Counted from the stretch's first letter, positions 20,338 to 28,991 are shown. The stretch is DNA of 64,000 bases from an uncultured Alistipes sp. (GCA_900544265.1 UQUQ01000008.1:15654-79653); one strand, 5' to 3'. Notes: a model not told the origin generated them from the letters alone. Numbers and translations: made by a program.

Positions 20338-21432
20338 ATGAAAAACATGAAATGTGACGTTATGAAGAAAATCTGTGCTGTCGTTGCGCTGGGGCTGCTG
20401 CTGGACGGGGCGGTCGGTGTGACGCAGGCAAAGGGACAAACGAATCCACAAAACGAGAAAGGTATGGAAAAACTGGAACTGACAGCCGAGTGGGACAAGG
20501 TTTTCCCGCAAAGCAACCGTGTCGAGCACCGCAAGGTGACCTTCCGCAACCGCTACGGCATCACGCTCGCGGCGGACCTCTACAAACCCGCTGGTGCGAC
20601 GGGCCGTCTGGCGGCCATCGCCGTCTGCGGACCCTTCGGCGCCGTGAAGGAGCAGTCGTCGGGCCTCTATGCGCAGACGCTCGCCGAGCAGGGCTTTCTG
20701 ACGATCGCCTTCGACCCTTCGTTTACGGGGGAGAGCGGCGGCGAGCCCCGCTATGTCGCCTCGCCCGACATCAACACGGAGGATTTCTGCGCCGCGGTCG
20801 ATTACCTAGCGACGAGCGACGAGGTTGACCCCGAGCGCATCGGCATCCTGGGCATCTGCGGCTGGGGCGGCATGGCACTCAACGCCGCTGCCATCGACAC
20901 GCGCATCAAGGCGACGGTCTCCTCGACGATGTACGACATGAGCCGGGTGACGGCCCGCGGCTATTTCGACTCGCTGGATGCCGACGGCCGCCAGGCGCTC
21001 CGCTGCGAGCTCAACGAGCAGCGCACGCGTGACGCCCGAAGCGGCACCTTTGCGACGGCCGGCGGCGTGGTCGACCCGCTGCCCGACGACGCGCCGCAGT
21101 TCGTCAGGGACTACCACGCCTACTACAAGACGCCGCGCGGCTACCACAAGCGGTCGCTCAACTCGAACAACGGCTGGAACCGCACCTCGGCGTTGTCGTT
21201 TCTCAACATGCCGCTGCTCGCCTACAGCGACGAGATCCGCAGCGCCGTGCTGATGATCCACGGCGAGAAGGCCCATTCGCGCTACTTCAGCGAGGATGCC
21301 TTCAAACGGCTGCGGGGGACGAACAAGGAGCTGCTCATCATCCCCGGTGCAAGCCACGTGGACCTCTACGACAATCTCGAGGTGATTCCCTTCGACCGCA
21401 TCGTCGGGTTCTATCGCCAGTACCTGAAGTAG
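20338..21432 (+). CDS. Exported alpha/beta hydrolase with atypical nucleophile elbow
   Basis: 364-aa alpha/beta hydrolase, probably periplasmic. Starts at 20338, 20347 or 20362 are possible; the last gives a conventional signal peptide (MKKICAVVALGLLLDGAVGV). Fold markers: FRNRYGITLAADLYKPAG, DPSFTGESGGEPRYVASPD, a nucleophile elbow LGICGWGGMALNAAAID near residue 182, and a late His in IIPGASHVDLYDNLE. In related YcjY-like hydrolases I recall Ser where this protein has Trp in ICGWGG; the nearby Cys would be the only nucleophile candidate. Substrate unknown. Followed by a strong terminator. Confidence 0.82.
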   Translation: MKNMKCDVMKKICAVVALGLLLDGAVGVTQAKGQTNPQNEKGMEKLELTAEWDKVFPQSNRVEHRKVTFRNRYGITLAADLYKPAGATGRLAAIAVCGPFGAVKEQSSGLYAQTLAEQGFLTIAFDPSFTGESGGEPRYVASPDINTEDFCAAVDYLATSDEVDPERIGILGICGWGGMALNAAAIDTRIKATVSSTMYDMSRVTARGYFDSLDADGRQALRCELNEQRTRDARSGTFATAGGVVDPLPDDAPQFVRDYHAYYKTPRGYHKRSLNSNNGWNRTSALSFLNMPLLAYSDEIRSAVLMIHGEKAHSRYFSEDAFKRLRGTNKELLIIPGASHVDLYDNLEVIPFDRIVGFYRQYLK

Positions 21433-21451
21433 TCTGCCAGCCACGGACGCG

Positions 21452-21491
21452 AAAAGGCCCGGACAGCACGAGTGGCTGTCCGGGCCTTTTT
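21452..21491. terminator. Bidirectional intrinsic terminator
   Basis: A perfect 12-bp stem (21456-21467 ggcccggacagc with 21475-21486), 7-nt loop, AAAA on the left and TTTTT on the right. It serves both the hydrolase gene and the convergent NigD-like gene. Confidence 0.92.
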
Positions 21492-21508
21492 CCGCCTTGG
21501 CGGGTCCG

Positions 21509-22210
21509 CTATTGCGCCGCGGAGCCGGGATTCCGCTCCAGACGCAGGTACTTGGTGCCGTTCTGCTGGGTCTTGATCTTCAGCGTCACGCCCTGCTTGC
21601 CCTCGAGCAGCGGGGCGATCGGCGTCAGGTCGAACGAGACGTAGTGCCACTGCGTGTAGCCCGCCAGGTCGCTGCCGGAGTTGTGGCGCAGTTCGACGTC
21701 GAGGTAGCCTTCGTGGCTCTCCTCCGGCGTCTCGACCCGGTTGACGATCAGCGTGAAGTCGTGCTTCGAGTTATCCATGACGGGGTAGCCCAGGTAGAGC
21801 GTGAGCCACTCGTCGCTCAGGTTGCAGTAGGCGGGCGTGATGCTCGCGGGACTGTCGCCCAGCTCTTCGAGGCGGGCCGGCGTATCGACCTCCTCCGATG
21901 TGCCGGTGTAGATCTCCTGCACGGCGTAGAGGGCGATGTTGTAGTCGTAGCCCTGAATCCCCTGCAGGAGGTTGAACCAGATGACGGCCCGCTGCCGGTC
22001 CGTGGCCCGGTAGGCCGCCACGCGGCTCTTGTCGCTCGGGTAGAGCGTCTGGCCGTTGTCGCGCTGGAAGTAGTAGTCGCTGCCGCTGGCGTCGATCGTG
22101 CGGACGGTAGTGATCAGCGGGGTGTAGCGCGGGTAGTCCCCGTCGTCGTCGTTGCATGCGCTGAGGAGCACCGCCAGCGCCGGAATCAGAAACAAACCGA
22201 GTTTTTTCAT
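21509..22210 (-). CDS. NigD-like lipoprotein
   Basis: 233-aa lipoprotein resembling the Bacteroidetes NigD1/NigD2 family, whose role is unclear. Signal peptide with lipobox MKKLGLFLIPALAVLLSACN, followed by an acidic DDDGDYP start of the mature protein. The NigD-like middle (TTVRTIDASGSDYYFQRDNG, LYPSDKSRV) and C-terminal beta domain (HDFTLIVNRVETPEESHEG, LRHNSGSDLAGY) are visible. The start at 22210 is chosen because it opens the signal peptide; the open frame extends upstream without support. Divergent from the sigma factor gene. Confidence 0.8.
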   Translation of the reverse strand: MKKLGLFLIPALAVLLSACNDDDGDYPRYTPLITTVRTIDASGSDYYFQRDNGQTLYPSDKSRVAAYRATDRQRAVIWFNLLQGIQGYDYNIALYAVQEIYTGTSEEVDTPARLEELGDSPASITPAYCNLSDEWLTLYLGYPVMDNSKHDFTLIVNRVETPEESHEGYLDVELRHNSGSDLAGYTQWHYVSFDLTPIAPLLEGKQGVTLKIKTQQNGTKYLRLERNPGSAAQ

Positions 22211-22340
22211 ATTTCTGTGATTTTGTGTTACCTTGTCGCCGGTTAAACGCACTGCGGCGGAAAATACTGCGCCGCGATAAAAATTTTTCCGGAGCATGCA
22301 GTCTTTTCGGCTGCGGCCCGTTTATAGGAGGACTTCAAGG

Positions 22341-22901
22341 ATGCAGATGGATGAACGGATACTGGCCGAAGGGTGCAGGAAGGGCGAAGAAACGGCCCGT
22401 CGTGCACTCTACGAGAGCTTTGCGGGCCGGTTGCTGGGCATCTGCCTCCGCTATGCGGGCGATCGGACGACGGCCGAGGATCTGATGCACGACGCCTTTC
22501 TGAAGATCTACGGGGCGTTCGACCGGTTCGCCTACCGGGGGCCGGGGTCGCTGCGGGCGTGGATCGAACGCATCACGGTGAACGTGGCGCTCGAATGGCT
22601 CCGCAGCCGCAACCGCCTCACCAGCCTGCCGCTCGACGAGGGGCGCGCGCAGGAGCCGGTCGCGGAGCCCGACCCCGGTCAGGTGGCCCGCATCCCGCGC
22701 GATGTGCTGATGCGCTTCGTCGCCGAACTGCCCGACGGCTACCGCACCGTCTTCAACCTCTACTGCATCGAGGGGTACTCCCACCGGGAGATCGCCCGCA
22801 TGCTGGGGATCAACGAGAAGAGCTCCTCGTCGCAGCTGTTCAGGGCCCGGGCGCTGCTGGCGCGCCGGATCCGGGAGTATGAGAAGAGTCAGGGATTATG
22901 A
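22341..22901 (+). CDS. ECF-type RNA polymerase sigma factor
   Basis: 186-aa extracytoplasmic-function sigma-70 factor. Region 2 reads FAGRLLGICLRYAGDRTTAEDLMHDAFLKIY, with region 2.3/2.4 in FDRFAYRGPGSLRAWIERI; region 4 is LPDGYRTVFNLYCIEGYSH-REIARMLGINEKSSSSQLFRAR. The start at 22341 follows an AGGAGG-like stretch at 22326-22331; Met at 22347 is the alternative. The stop overlaps the next gene by 4 nt, so sigma and the following membrane protein are coupled. Target promoters are unknown. Confidence 0.92.
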   Translation: MQMDERILAEGCRKGEETARRALYESFAGRLLGICLRYAGDRTTAEDLMHDAFLKIYGAFDRFAYRGPGSLRAWIERITVNVALEWLRSRNRLTSLPLDEGRAQEPVAEPDPGQVARIPRDVLMRFVAELPDGYRTVFNLYCIEGYSHREIARMLGINEKSSSSQLFRARALLARRIREYEKSQGL

Positions 22902-24304
22902 AACGAAACAGGGATTGGATCGACGTGATGCGGAGCGAGCTCCGGGAGGCCGAACCGACGCCGCCCGCCGACGGGTGGGAGCGTCTGCGGCGCGAGCTCT
23001 CCGCGCCCGGCGTGCCCGGCGCGGAGCAGCGCCTCGGGACGGCGGGTGCCGCGGGCGGCTTCGCCGCACGTCTCCGCCGGGTGCGTATCGTCGCCGCTGC
23101 CGCTGCCGTACTGGTTTGTGTGGTCGCAGGAGAGATTCTGTGGCGCGCAAACAGGGAGATGGGAGATGATGGGTCTGTTTTGATGACAGCGGCAGCCGGC
23201 GACGCATCTGCGGAGCTCCTTCCCGAAACACCCTCCGCACCGCAGCAGGGGCCCGATGCCTCCCTGCTGGCGCAGGAGACACAGATACCGATCATGCAGC
23301 CCGCTCCGGACCGAATCCGGCGCGGAAGCGACCCGACATTCGACACGGCCGACACACCGCAGCCTGCTGCGGACCCCATCCCCCAAAAAACCATCCGCCG
23401 GTCGACAGGGAATGCTTCCGTGCCTTCGGTTCCGGAGCCGGAGGCTGCCGTAGCGGAAGCGGCGGTTGCCCCGTCCCTGCGCGGAACAGCGCCGCAGCGG
23501 GAGCCGTCGGTTTCCGGGACATCCGACGCGCCCGGGGCATCCGACGCGCCCGAGGCATCCGACGCGCCCGGCGCTTCCGATGCACCCGATGCCCTGACCC
23601 GTGCCGCCACGGAGCAGGCCCGGGGTGCGGAGTCGCGTCCGGGTAGGGTGCTGTCCGCAACGGCTCCGGTGTACGCCCCGCGTCGGGAGCGGACTTCGGT
23701 CGGACTCTTCGCCGCGGGCGGCCTGTCGAACGGCCGCGGGGAGTCGGGCGCACTCCGGGGCATGATGATGTCCGATGCCCCGATGGCGGACGGCAATGCC
23801 TACGATATCGGATTGCAGGAGGAGCCGGGCTACGACGAATGTGCCTACCGTCACCACCAGCCCCTCGGTCTGGGGCTCTCCGTGCGCCGGGAGTTCCGCC
23901 ACGGGCTCTCGCTCGAGAGCGGCCTGGTCTACACCCTGCTGCGTTCGGACGTCCGCAAGCCCTTCGCATCGGACGACATTGCGCAGCAGCTGCACTTCGT
24001 CGGCATTCCGCTGCGTGTGAACTGGCAGTTTCTCCACCGCCGGGGATTCCATTTATATATAGGTGCGGGCGGTCAGATCGAAAAGTGCGTCTACGCGAAG
24101 TTCGGTTCAAAAGTTGTAACGGAGCACGGCGTGCAGTGGTCGGCCTTCGGCGTGGCCGGTGCGGAGTACCGTTTCGGCCGGACCGTCGGGCTCTACTTCG
24201 AGCCCGAGCTGTCGTACTATTTCACGCGGACCGAGCTGCGGACGGCGCGGACCGACGATCCGCTGACGCTCACGCTCCGGCTGGGCCTGCGCTTCTCCTT
24301 CTGA
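22898..24304 (+). CDS. One-pass membrane protein with C-terminal outer-membrane beta-barrel, coupled to the sigma factor
   Basis: 468-aa protein starting inside the sigma factor stop (ATGA). Residues 1-60 are soluble and charged (DWIDVMRSELREAEPTPPA), 63-82 form one membrane helix (VRIVAAAAAVLVCVVAGEIL), 90-265 are a Pro/Ala/Ser-rich linker with four GASDAP-type repeats near 208-232, and 266-468 look like an 8-strand barrel (TSVGLFAAGGLSN; LGLGLSVRREFRHGLSLESG; ends in LRLGLRFSF with terminal Phe). The position suggests the N-terminal part acts as the anti-sigma region, by inference. If both parts insert, the chain spans from cytoplasm to outer membrane. Confidence 0.82.
   Translation: MKRNRDWIDVMRSELREAEPTPPADGWERLRRELSAPGVPGAEQRLGTAGAAGGFAARLRRVRIVAAAAAVLVCVVAGEILWRANREMGDDGSVLMTAAAGDASAELLPETPSAPQQGPDASLLAQETQIPIMQPAPDRIRRGSDPTFDTADTPQPAADPIPQKTIRRSTGNASVPSVPEPEAAVAEAAVAPSLRGTAPQREPSVSGTSDAPGASDAPEASDAPGASDAPDALTRAATEQARGAESRPGRVLSATAPVYAPRRERTSVGLFAAGGLSNGRGESGALRGMMMSDAPMADGNAYDIGLQEEPGYDECAYRHHQPLGLGLSVRREFRHGLSLESGLVYTLLRSDVRKPFASDDIAQQLHFVGIPLRVNWQFLHRRGFHLYIGAGGQIEKCVYAKFGSKVVTEHGVQWSAFGVAGAEYRFGRTVGLYFEPELSYYFTRTELRTARTDDPLTLTLRLGLRFSF
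23519..23589 (+). repeat. 15-bp coding repeat (linker of the barrel protein)
   Basis: About four copies of a 15-bp unit encoding the pentapeptide of the type SDAPG/E (core tccgacgcgcccg) lie in the linker. In-frame length change is possible. Confidence 0.7.
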
Positions 24305-24544
24305 CGCGGAGCGGCTGCCGCCGGCCGGCGGCGTGCCGTGTGGTCCCCTCTTTTCTGCTATCCCGGCTTGAACACTTGAACAGCGCCTCGCTGCAGGCTC
24401 TCGTTTCGGCGGTCTGCCGGTGCGGTGCGCGGCCGGGCGATCAAAAATGTGCTTTTTTATTGCCCAATGGAATTTTGTTATTATTTTTGTTGGTTGTAGC
24501 TTGCATGCCGGATGTGGGAACGGAGCCGGTGCGGGGCATGCCAT

Positions 24545-24580
24545 AAAAAACACAAGTGCGAAGCGAACCTCGCACTTGTG
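24545..24580 (-). terminator. Terminator of tRNA-Arg
   Basis: A perfect 11-bp stem (24580-24570 with 24561-24551, cacaagtgcga) with an 8-nt loop is followed on the minus strand by TTTTTT (24550-24545). Confidence 0.9.
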
Positions 24581-24586
24581 AAGAAG

Positions 24587-24658
24587 TAGTCCCGACGGGA
24601 ATCGAACCCATATCGTAAGAACCGGAATCTTGTATTCTATCCATTGAACTACGGGACC
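24587..24658 (-). tRNA. tRNA-Arg (anticodon CCG)
   Basis: On the minus strand a 72-nt cloverleaf is readable: acceptor GGTCCCG pairing with CGGGACT, D-arm AGTTCAATGGATAGAAT, anticodon loop TTCCGGT with anticodon CCG (codon CGG), and T-arm GGGTTCGATTCCC. Discriminator base is A and CCA is not encoded. The acceptor's first pair is G-T. A terminator follows at once. Confidence 0.93.
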
Positions 24659-24669
24659 GACGTGCAAAG

Positions 24670-25329
24670 ATGCAAAAAAAATTTAAATACACCAAAAAAA
24701 TGCGAGAAAAGCAGAATAATTGGCAGAGGATTGAGGCGGTGATCAAGTGGGCGAACATGTCGACCAACTATTTTGCACGTTACATCGGCCTTGCGCGGGG
24801 TGAAAACCTCTATCAGATCAAGCGCGGCAACAACGGCATTTCGCTCGATGTCGCGGACCGTATCGTCAACAAGTTCCCGCAGGTGGACAAGCTCTGGCTG
24901 CTGACGGGCGAGGGGCAGATGTTCTCCGAGACGAAGCTGCGCGGGGCGCAGATTCCCTTCTACAACGCCGACGTCGAGCAGTCGGTCACGCGCATCGAAC
25001 AACTTGAGGCCGAGTGCAATCTGGTTGTGCCGCCCGCGGGCGAGTGCGACTTCGCCATGCGCTATTCGGGCCGGGCGATGGGCGAGGCGGTGCCTTCGGG
25101 TACGGTCGTGCTGCTCAAGGCCGTCGGCACGGATGAAATAATTCCCGGCGACGAATATGTGATTGTCTGCCGAAAAATTGTAACTTTGCGCATAGTACGC
25201 ACCGCGGACGGGGAGGAACGGTTCCGTCTGGTGGCCGGCGACCGGGAGCATTTCGACGATATCCTGGTCGGGCGGGACGACATCGTCTCGGTGTACAAGG
25301 TAAAGGGCAAACTGATTGTTAATACATAA
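24670..25329 (+). CDS. XRE/S24-type repressor with inactive peptidase site
   Basis: 219-aa regulator with an N-terminal helix-turn-helix (WANMSTNYFARYIGLARGEN, LDVADRIVNKFPQVDKLWLL) and a C-terminal S24/LexA-like domain. The peptidase motif that normally reads GDSM reads GRAM here (RYSGRAMGEAVPSG), so the catalytic Ser is Ala; self-cleavage is unlikely. The rest of the domain (GTVVLLKAVG, IIPGDEYVIVCRKIVTLRIV) is intact, suggesting a dimerisation or ligand role. The start may be 24670 or 24700 (MREKQNNWQRI). Seven nt before ribE, so probably co-transcribed. Confidence 0.82.
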   Translation: MQKKFKYTKKMREKQNNWQRIEAVIKWANMSTNYFARYIGLARGENLYQIKRGNNGISLDVADRIVNKFPQVDKLWLLTGEGQMFSETKLRGAQIPFYNADVEQSVTRIEQLEAECNLVVPPAGECDFAMRYSGRAMGEAVPSGTVVLLKAVGTDEIIPGDEYVIVCRKIVTLRIVRTADGEERFRLVAGDREHFDDILVGRDDIVSVYKVKGKLIVNT

Positions 25330-25335
25330 AGAGAT

Positions 25336-25932
25336 ATGTTTTCAGGTATCGTGGAGGGTATGGGCGAGGTGGTCTCGATCCATACGGACCGTCAGAACAA
25401 GGATTTTACGCTGCGTGCGGACTTCTGCCGCGAGTTGAAGATCGATCAGAGCATCGCCCACAACGGCGTCTGCCTGACCGTCGTGGACATCAGGGACGAC
25501 ACCTATACGGTTACGGCCATGAAGGAGACGCTCGACCGCAGCAACCTCGGACTGCTGCAGGTGGGCGATCTGGTCAACCTGGAGCGCTCGATGAAGCCCG
25601 ATGCGCTGCTCGACGGCCACATCGTGCAGGGACACGTCGACCAGACGGCCCGCTGCACGGAGAAGACGGATGCCGACGGCAGCTGGTACTTCAAGTTCGA
25701 GTACGAGCCGCAGGGCGGCGGCCTGTGCACCGTCGAGAAGGGTTCGGTGACGGTCAACGGCGTGAGCCTCACGGTCTGCGACTCGACGCCGACGTCGTTC
25801 CGCGTGGCCATCATCCCCTATACGTTCGAGCATACCAACTTCTGCCGCATCGACGTGGGCTCGGTCGTCAACCTCGAGTTCGACATCATCGGGAAGTACA
25901 TCGCCCGGCTGATGCAGCAATACATGAAATAG
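25336..25932 (+). CDS. ribE: Riboflavin synthase (alpha subunit)
   Basis: Converts two 6,7-dimethyl-8-ribityllumazine molecules into riboflavin. 198 aa with the two-fold lumazine-binding repeat: MFSGIVEGMGEV at the N-terminus, first repeat DQSIAHNGVCLTVVDI, DGHIVQGHVDQTARC between, second repeat GSVTVNGVSLTVCDST and IPYTFEHTNF. Other riboflavin genes are not adjacent. It is in a tight plus-strand run with the S24-type regulator upstream and a histidine kinase 7 nt downstream. Confidence 0.96.
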   Translation: MFSGIVEGMGEVVSIHTDRQNKDFTLRADFCRELKIDQSIAHNGVCLTVVDIRDDTYTVTAMKETLDRSNLGLLQVGDLVNLERSMKPDALLDGHIVQGHVDQTARCTEKTDADGSWYFKFEYEPQGGGLCTVEKGSVTVNGVSLTVCDSTPTSFRVAIIPYTFEHTNFCRIDVGSVVNLEFDIIGKYIARLMQQYMK

Positions 25933-25939
25933 AAGGCCT

Positions 25940-27004
25940 ATGATACGGATCAAAACCAAGGAAGGTGCGTCGCTGTGGATCGCCCTGCTGGCGACGCTGA
26001 TCGTGGCCGGGGTCTTCCTCGGCCTTGACCTGCGCGGCGTGCATCTGCGCGGGCTTGCCGTGGCGGGCGTGCTGCTGGGCACGTTCTGCATCGTGGAGCT
26101 CGTGGCGCTCTTCATCATCCGCAAGTACGTGGCCTACAAGCTCAAGCCGATCTACTCGATCGTCCTTTCGCGCGACGTGCACACGAACGAGATCCTCTCC
26201 GAGCTGAAGGACAAGCGGGTGGAGAACATCGGCGAGGAGCTCACCGCCTGGGCCGACACCAACGACAAGGAGATCGCCCGCCTGAAGGAGGCCGAGCAGT
26301 TCCGCAAGCAGTATCTGGGCAACGTGGCGCACGAGCTGAAAACCCCGATCTTCAACATCCAGGGCTACATCTCGACGCTGCTCGACGGCGGGCTGGAGGA
26401 CGAGCTCATCAACCGCAAGTACCTCGAACGGGCCGAGAAGAGCATCGACCGCCTGATCAACATCGTCAACGACCTCGACACGATCTCGAAGCTCGAAAAC
26501 AGCATGAACAAGCTCAACCTGGAGAAGTTCGACATCGTGGCGCTGGCCAAGGAGATCGCCGAGCAGGCCGAGATCGAGGCCGACAAGAAGCACATCCGCA
26601 TCTCGGTCAAGGGGGTCGAGAACCTGCCGTCGCCCTTCTGGGTGCTGGCCGACAAGCACTACATCGGTCAGGTCCTCGTCAACCTGATCATCAACTCGAT
26701 CCGCTACGGCAAGGAGGGCGGACAGACGCGCATCCGCTTCCGCGACATGCTCGACAAGATTCTCGTCGAGGTCGAGGACAACGGCCTGGGCATCGGCAAG
26801 GAGGACCTGCCGCGCATCTTCGAGCGCTTCTACCGCACGGACAAGGGCCGCTCGCGCGAGCAGGGCGGCACGGGCCTCGGACTGGCCATCGTCAAGCACA
26901 TCATCGAGGCGCACGGCGAGCGGATCTCCGTCCGCAGCGAGCCGGGCGTGGGCAGCACCTTCTCCTTCACGCTCAAGAAGGTGAACCTCCAGGACATGAA
27001 ATAA
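25940..27004 (+). CDS. Orphan sensor histidine kinase (PhoR-like)
   Basis: 354-aa membrane histidine kinase. Two membrane helices (LWIALLATLIVAGVFLGL and LAVAGVLLGTFCIVELVALF) with almost no periplasmic loop, a HAMP-like linker, the phospho-acceptor H-box YLGNVAHELKTPIFNIQGY near residue 137, then N-box LINSIRYGKEGG, G1 VEDNGLGIGKEDL, F-box IFERFYRTD, and G2 GGTGLGLAIVKHI. No response regulator is present in this window. The lack of a sensing domain suggests it senses the membrane or a partner protein. Confidence 0.92.
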   Translation: MIRIKTKEGASLWIALLATLIVAGVFLGLDLRGVHLRGLAVAGVLLGTFCIVELVALFIIRKYVAYKLKPIYSIVLSRDVHTNEILSELKDKRVENIGEELTAWADTNDKEIARLKEAEQFRKQYLGNVAHELKTPIFNIQGYISTLLDGGLEDELINRKYLERAEKSIDRLINIVNDLDTISKLENSMNKLNLEKFDIVALAKEIAEQAEIEADKKHIRISVKGVENLPSPFWVLADKHYIGQVLVNLIINSIRYGKEGGQTRIRFRDMLDKILVEVEDNGLGIGKEDLPRIFERFYRTDKGRSREQGGTGLGLAIVKHIIEAHGERISVRSEPGVGSTFSFTLKKVNLQDMK

Positions 27005-27024
27005 ACAGAAATCCCGTTGAATAA

Positions 27025-27912
27025 ATGCTGCAACCTCTGAGTATCGTCTGGGACTTCGATCCCGTCTTTTTCTCCATCGGATCGTTCGACATCCGCTACT
27101 ACGGCGTGATGTGGGCACTGGCCATCCTGATCGGTGCCAAACTCTTCGACAACTTCGTCAAGCGCGAGGGACTGCCGACGTCGGTTTCGGAGTCGATCTT
27201 CATCTACGGCACGCTGGCCACGATCATCGGCGCCCGCCTCGGGCACTGCCTCTTCTACGACCCGGTGGAGTACCTGCGTCAGCCGTGGACCATCATCACG
27301 GGATTCCGCGACGGCGGACTGGCCAGTCACGGTGCCGCCGTCGGTCTGCTCATCGGACTGTGGCTCTTCTCGCGGCGCAACCGCCTGCCCTACATCTGGT
27401 CGCTCGACCGCATCATGATCGCCGTGGGCATCGGCGGTGCCGTCGTGCGGCTGGGCAACCTCTTCAATTCGGAGATCTTCGGCACGGCGACGACCCTGCC
27501 GTGGGGCTTCGAGTTCGTGCGGTCGAACATCTGGCTCAACCGCTTCGCCCCGAATCCCGTGCATCCCACGCAGATCTACGAGGCGCTGTGCTACCTGGCG
27601 ACCTTCGCAATCCTCTGCTGGCTCTACTACGGACGCGACATGGCGCGGCGCCGTCCCGGCGTGCTCTTCGGCATCGGGCTGATCGGCGTCTTCCTCACGC
27701 GCTTCCTCATCGAGTTCATCAAGGTCGAGCAGGAGGCCTTCGAGCAGGGCTGGGCGCTCGACATGGGACAGTGGCTCAGCATCCCCTTCATCCTGTTGGG
27801 CTTCTACATGATTTACCGGGGCTTCTCGCGTCCCGAGGTCGTGCCCGCCGCGGTCAAGCCGGCGGCGCAGCCGACAGCCGTGCACCCCAAAAAGAGCAGA
27901 AAGAAACAATGA
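27025..27912 (+). CDS. lgt: Prolipoprotein diacylglyceryl transferase
   Basis: Lgt transfers diacylglycerol from phosphatidylglycerol to the lipobox Cys of prolipoproteins, the first step of lipoprotein maturation. 295 aa, about seven membrane helices. Signature: GARLGHCLFYDPVEYLRQPW, FRDGGLASHGAAVGLLIGL (H and R of the active site), GRxGN-type block AVVRLGNLFNSEIFG, and PVHPTQIYEALC. The C-terminus has a basic tail. The stop overlaps the next start (ATGA). Confidence 0.96.
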   Translation: MLQPLSIVWDFDPVFFSIGSFDIRYYGVMWALAILIGAKLFDNFVKREGLPTSVSESIFIYGTLATIIGARLGHCLFYDPVEYLRQPWTIITGFRDGGLASHGAAVGLLIGLWLFSRRNRLPYIWSLDRIMIAVGIGGAVVRLGNLFNSEIFGTATTLPWGFEFVRSNIWLNRFAPNPVHPTQIYEALCYLATFAILCWLYYGRDMARRRPGVLFGIGLIGVFLTRFLIEFIKVEQEAFEQGWALDMGQWLSIPFILLGFYMIYRGFSRPEVVPAAVKPAAQPTAVHPKKSRKKQ

Positions 27913-28991
27913 CACAATATCCGATGGTCGATCAGGTGAACCGCCTGGCGGGCAACCTGCTGGCGGCGGGCGGGGAGCTGTACCTGCCCGGCGTGGGATC
28001 GCTCTGCGTCCGCTTCCGGGGGGCCCGGCGCCTCTCGGCCCGTCTGGTCGAGCCGCCCTCGCGCGAGGTGGTCTTCACGTCGCAGCAGCGGGGCGTGTCG
28101 CTCGTCGACGAGATCGCCCGGGTGCTCCGGGATGCGGCACCGGCCGAAACGCCCCGCAGCGACACGGACGGTACGCCGTCCGCCTCTTCAGCGTCGGTTG
28201 CCTCCTCCGCACCGGTCGCCCCGCAGCGCGAGCAGGCACAGGTCGCCTCGCAGGCCCGGGACATCTACGACCGCTGGCTGTCGCGCACGCAGCAGGACGG
28301 CGTGCTGACGATCGAGGGGGTCGGTGTGCTGAAATTCAAGAACTTCACTCCCGACGAGGCGTTCGACCGGCGGATCAATCCGCAGGGGCATGCCCCCGTG
28401 CGCATCCACCGTCCCCGGCGTTTCGACGGGGCAATGTGGATCGGCATTGCCGCCATCGTCTTCGTGGTGGCCTTTACGGCCTACTGGTGGCTGGACAACC
28501 GGCATGCGGCGTCAACCGTGACGACCGGGTCGGAGTCCGTGACGCTCGTTGCGGCGGCTCCCGCTGCGACGGAGCATTCCGCTGCGGCCGAGGCTTCGGC
28601 GGATGGCGTCGGGGCGGATTCCGTGACCGATCCCGCAGCGGCCGGCACCGCTTCGGCTGTTTCCGGGGCGGAAGGTGCGGCACAGGACGCCGCACCGGCT
28701 CTGCGGGCGGAGGCCCCGGCCGACACCGCTCCGGCTGCGGACGGGGAGCCCGCACGGCTCGTCTCCGGCCGCCGCTACGTGGTGTTGGGAGTATTCAGTA
28801 CACCCGAAAATGCCGCCCGGGCCGCACAGCTCGCACGCGAGAAGGAGGGTTCGTTCCGCTGCGGCGTCTACCGCTTCGGCGCGAAGTTCATGGTTTCGCC
28901 CTTCGAGTCGGAGGATGCCGAAGCCTGCACGCTCTTCATCCGCGCCCATGCGGAGACCTTCCCCGGCATGTGGACCTACACCGCCCGATGA
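27909..28991 (+). CDS. HU-CCDC81-like/SPOR domain membrane protein
   Basis: 360-aa protein with three parts. Residues 1-80 and about 115-165 look like the paired HU-like (CCDC81-type) domains seen in Bacteroidetes (LYLPGVGSLCVRFRGARRLS; GVLTIEGVGVLKFKNFTPDE). One membrane helix follows (MWIGIAAIVFVVAFTAYWWL), then an Ala-rich periplasmic linker, and a C-terminal SPOR domain (YVVLGVFSTPENAARAAQLA, FGAKFMVSPFES). SPOR domains bind denuded septal peptidoglycan, so the protein may link a cytoplasmic HU-like module to the division septum. Overlaps lgt and the GtrA gene by 4 nt each. Confidence 0.82.
   Translation: MTQYPMVDQVNRLAGNLLAAGGELYLPGVGSLCVRFRGARRLSARLVEPPSREVVFTSQQRGVSLVDEIARVLRDAAPAETPRSDTDGTPSASSASVASSAPVAPQREQAQVASQARDIYDRWLSRTQQDGVLTIEGVGVLKFKNFTPDEAFDRRINPQGHAPVRIHRPRRFDGAMWIGIAAIVFVVAFTAYWWLDNRHAASTVTTGSESVTLVAAAPAATEHSAAAEASADGVGADSVTDPAAAGTASAVSGAEGAAQDAAPALRAEAPADTAPAADGEPARLVSGRRYVVLGVFSTPENAARAAQLAREKEGSFRCGVYRFGAKFMVSPFESEDAEACTLFIRAHAETFPGMWTYTAR

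Noticed and set aside
27111..28991. 626-residue frame across lgt
   Set aside because: Its first half is a shadow of lgt; the real gene starts at 27909 inside the lgt stop.
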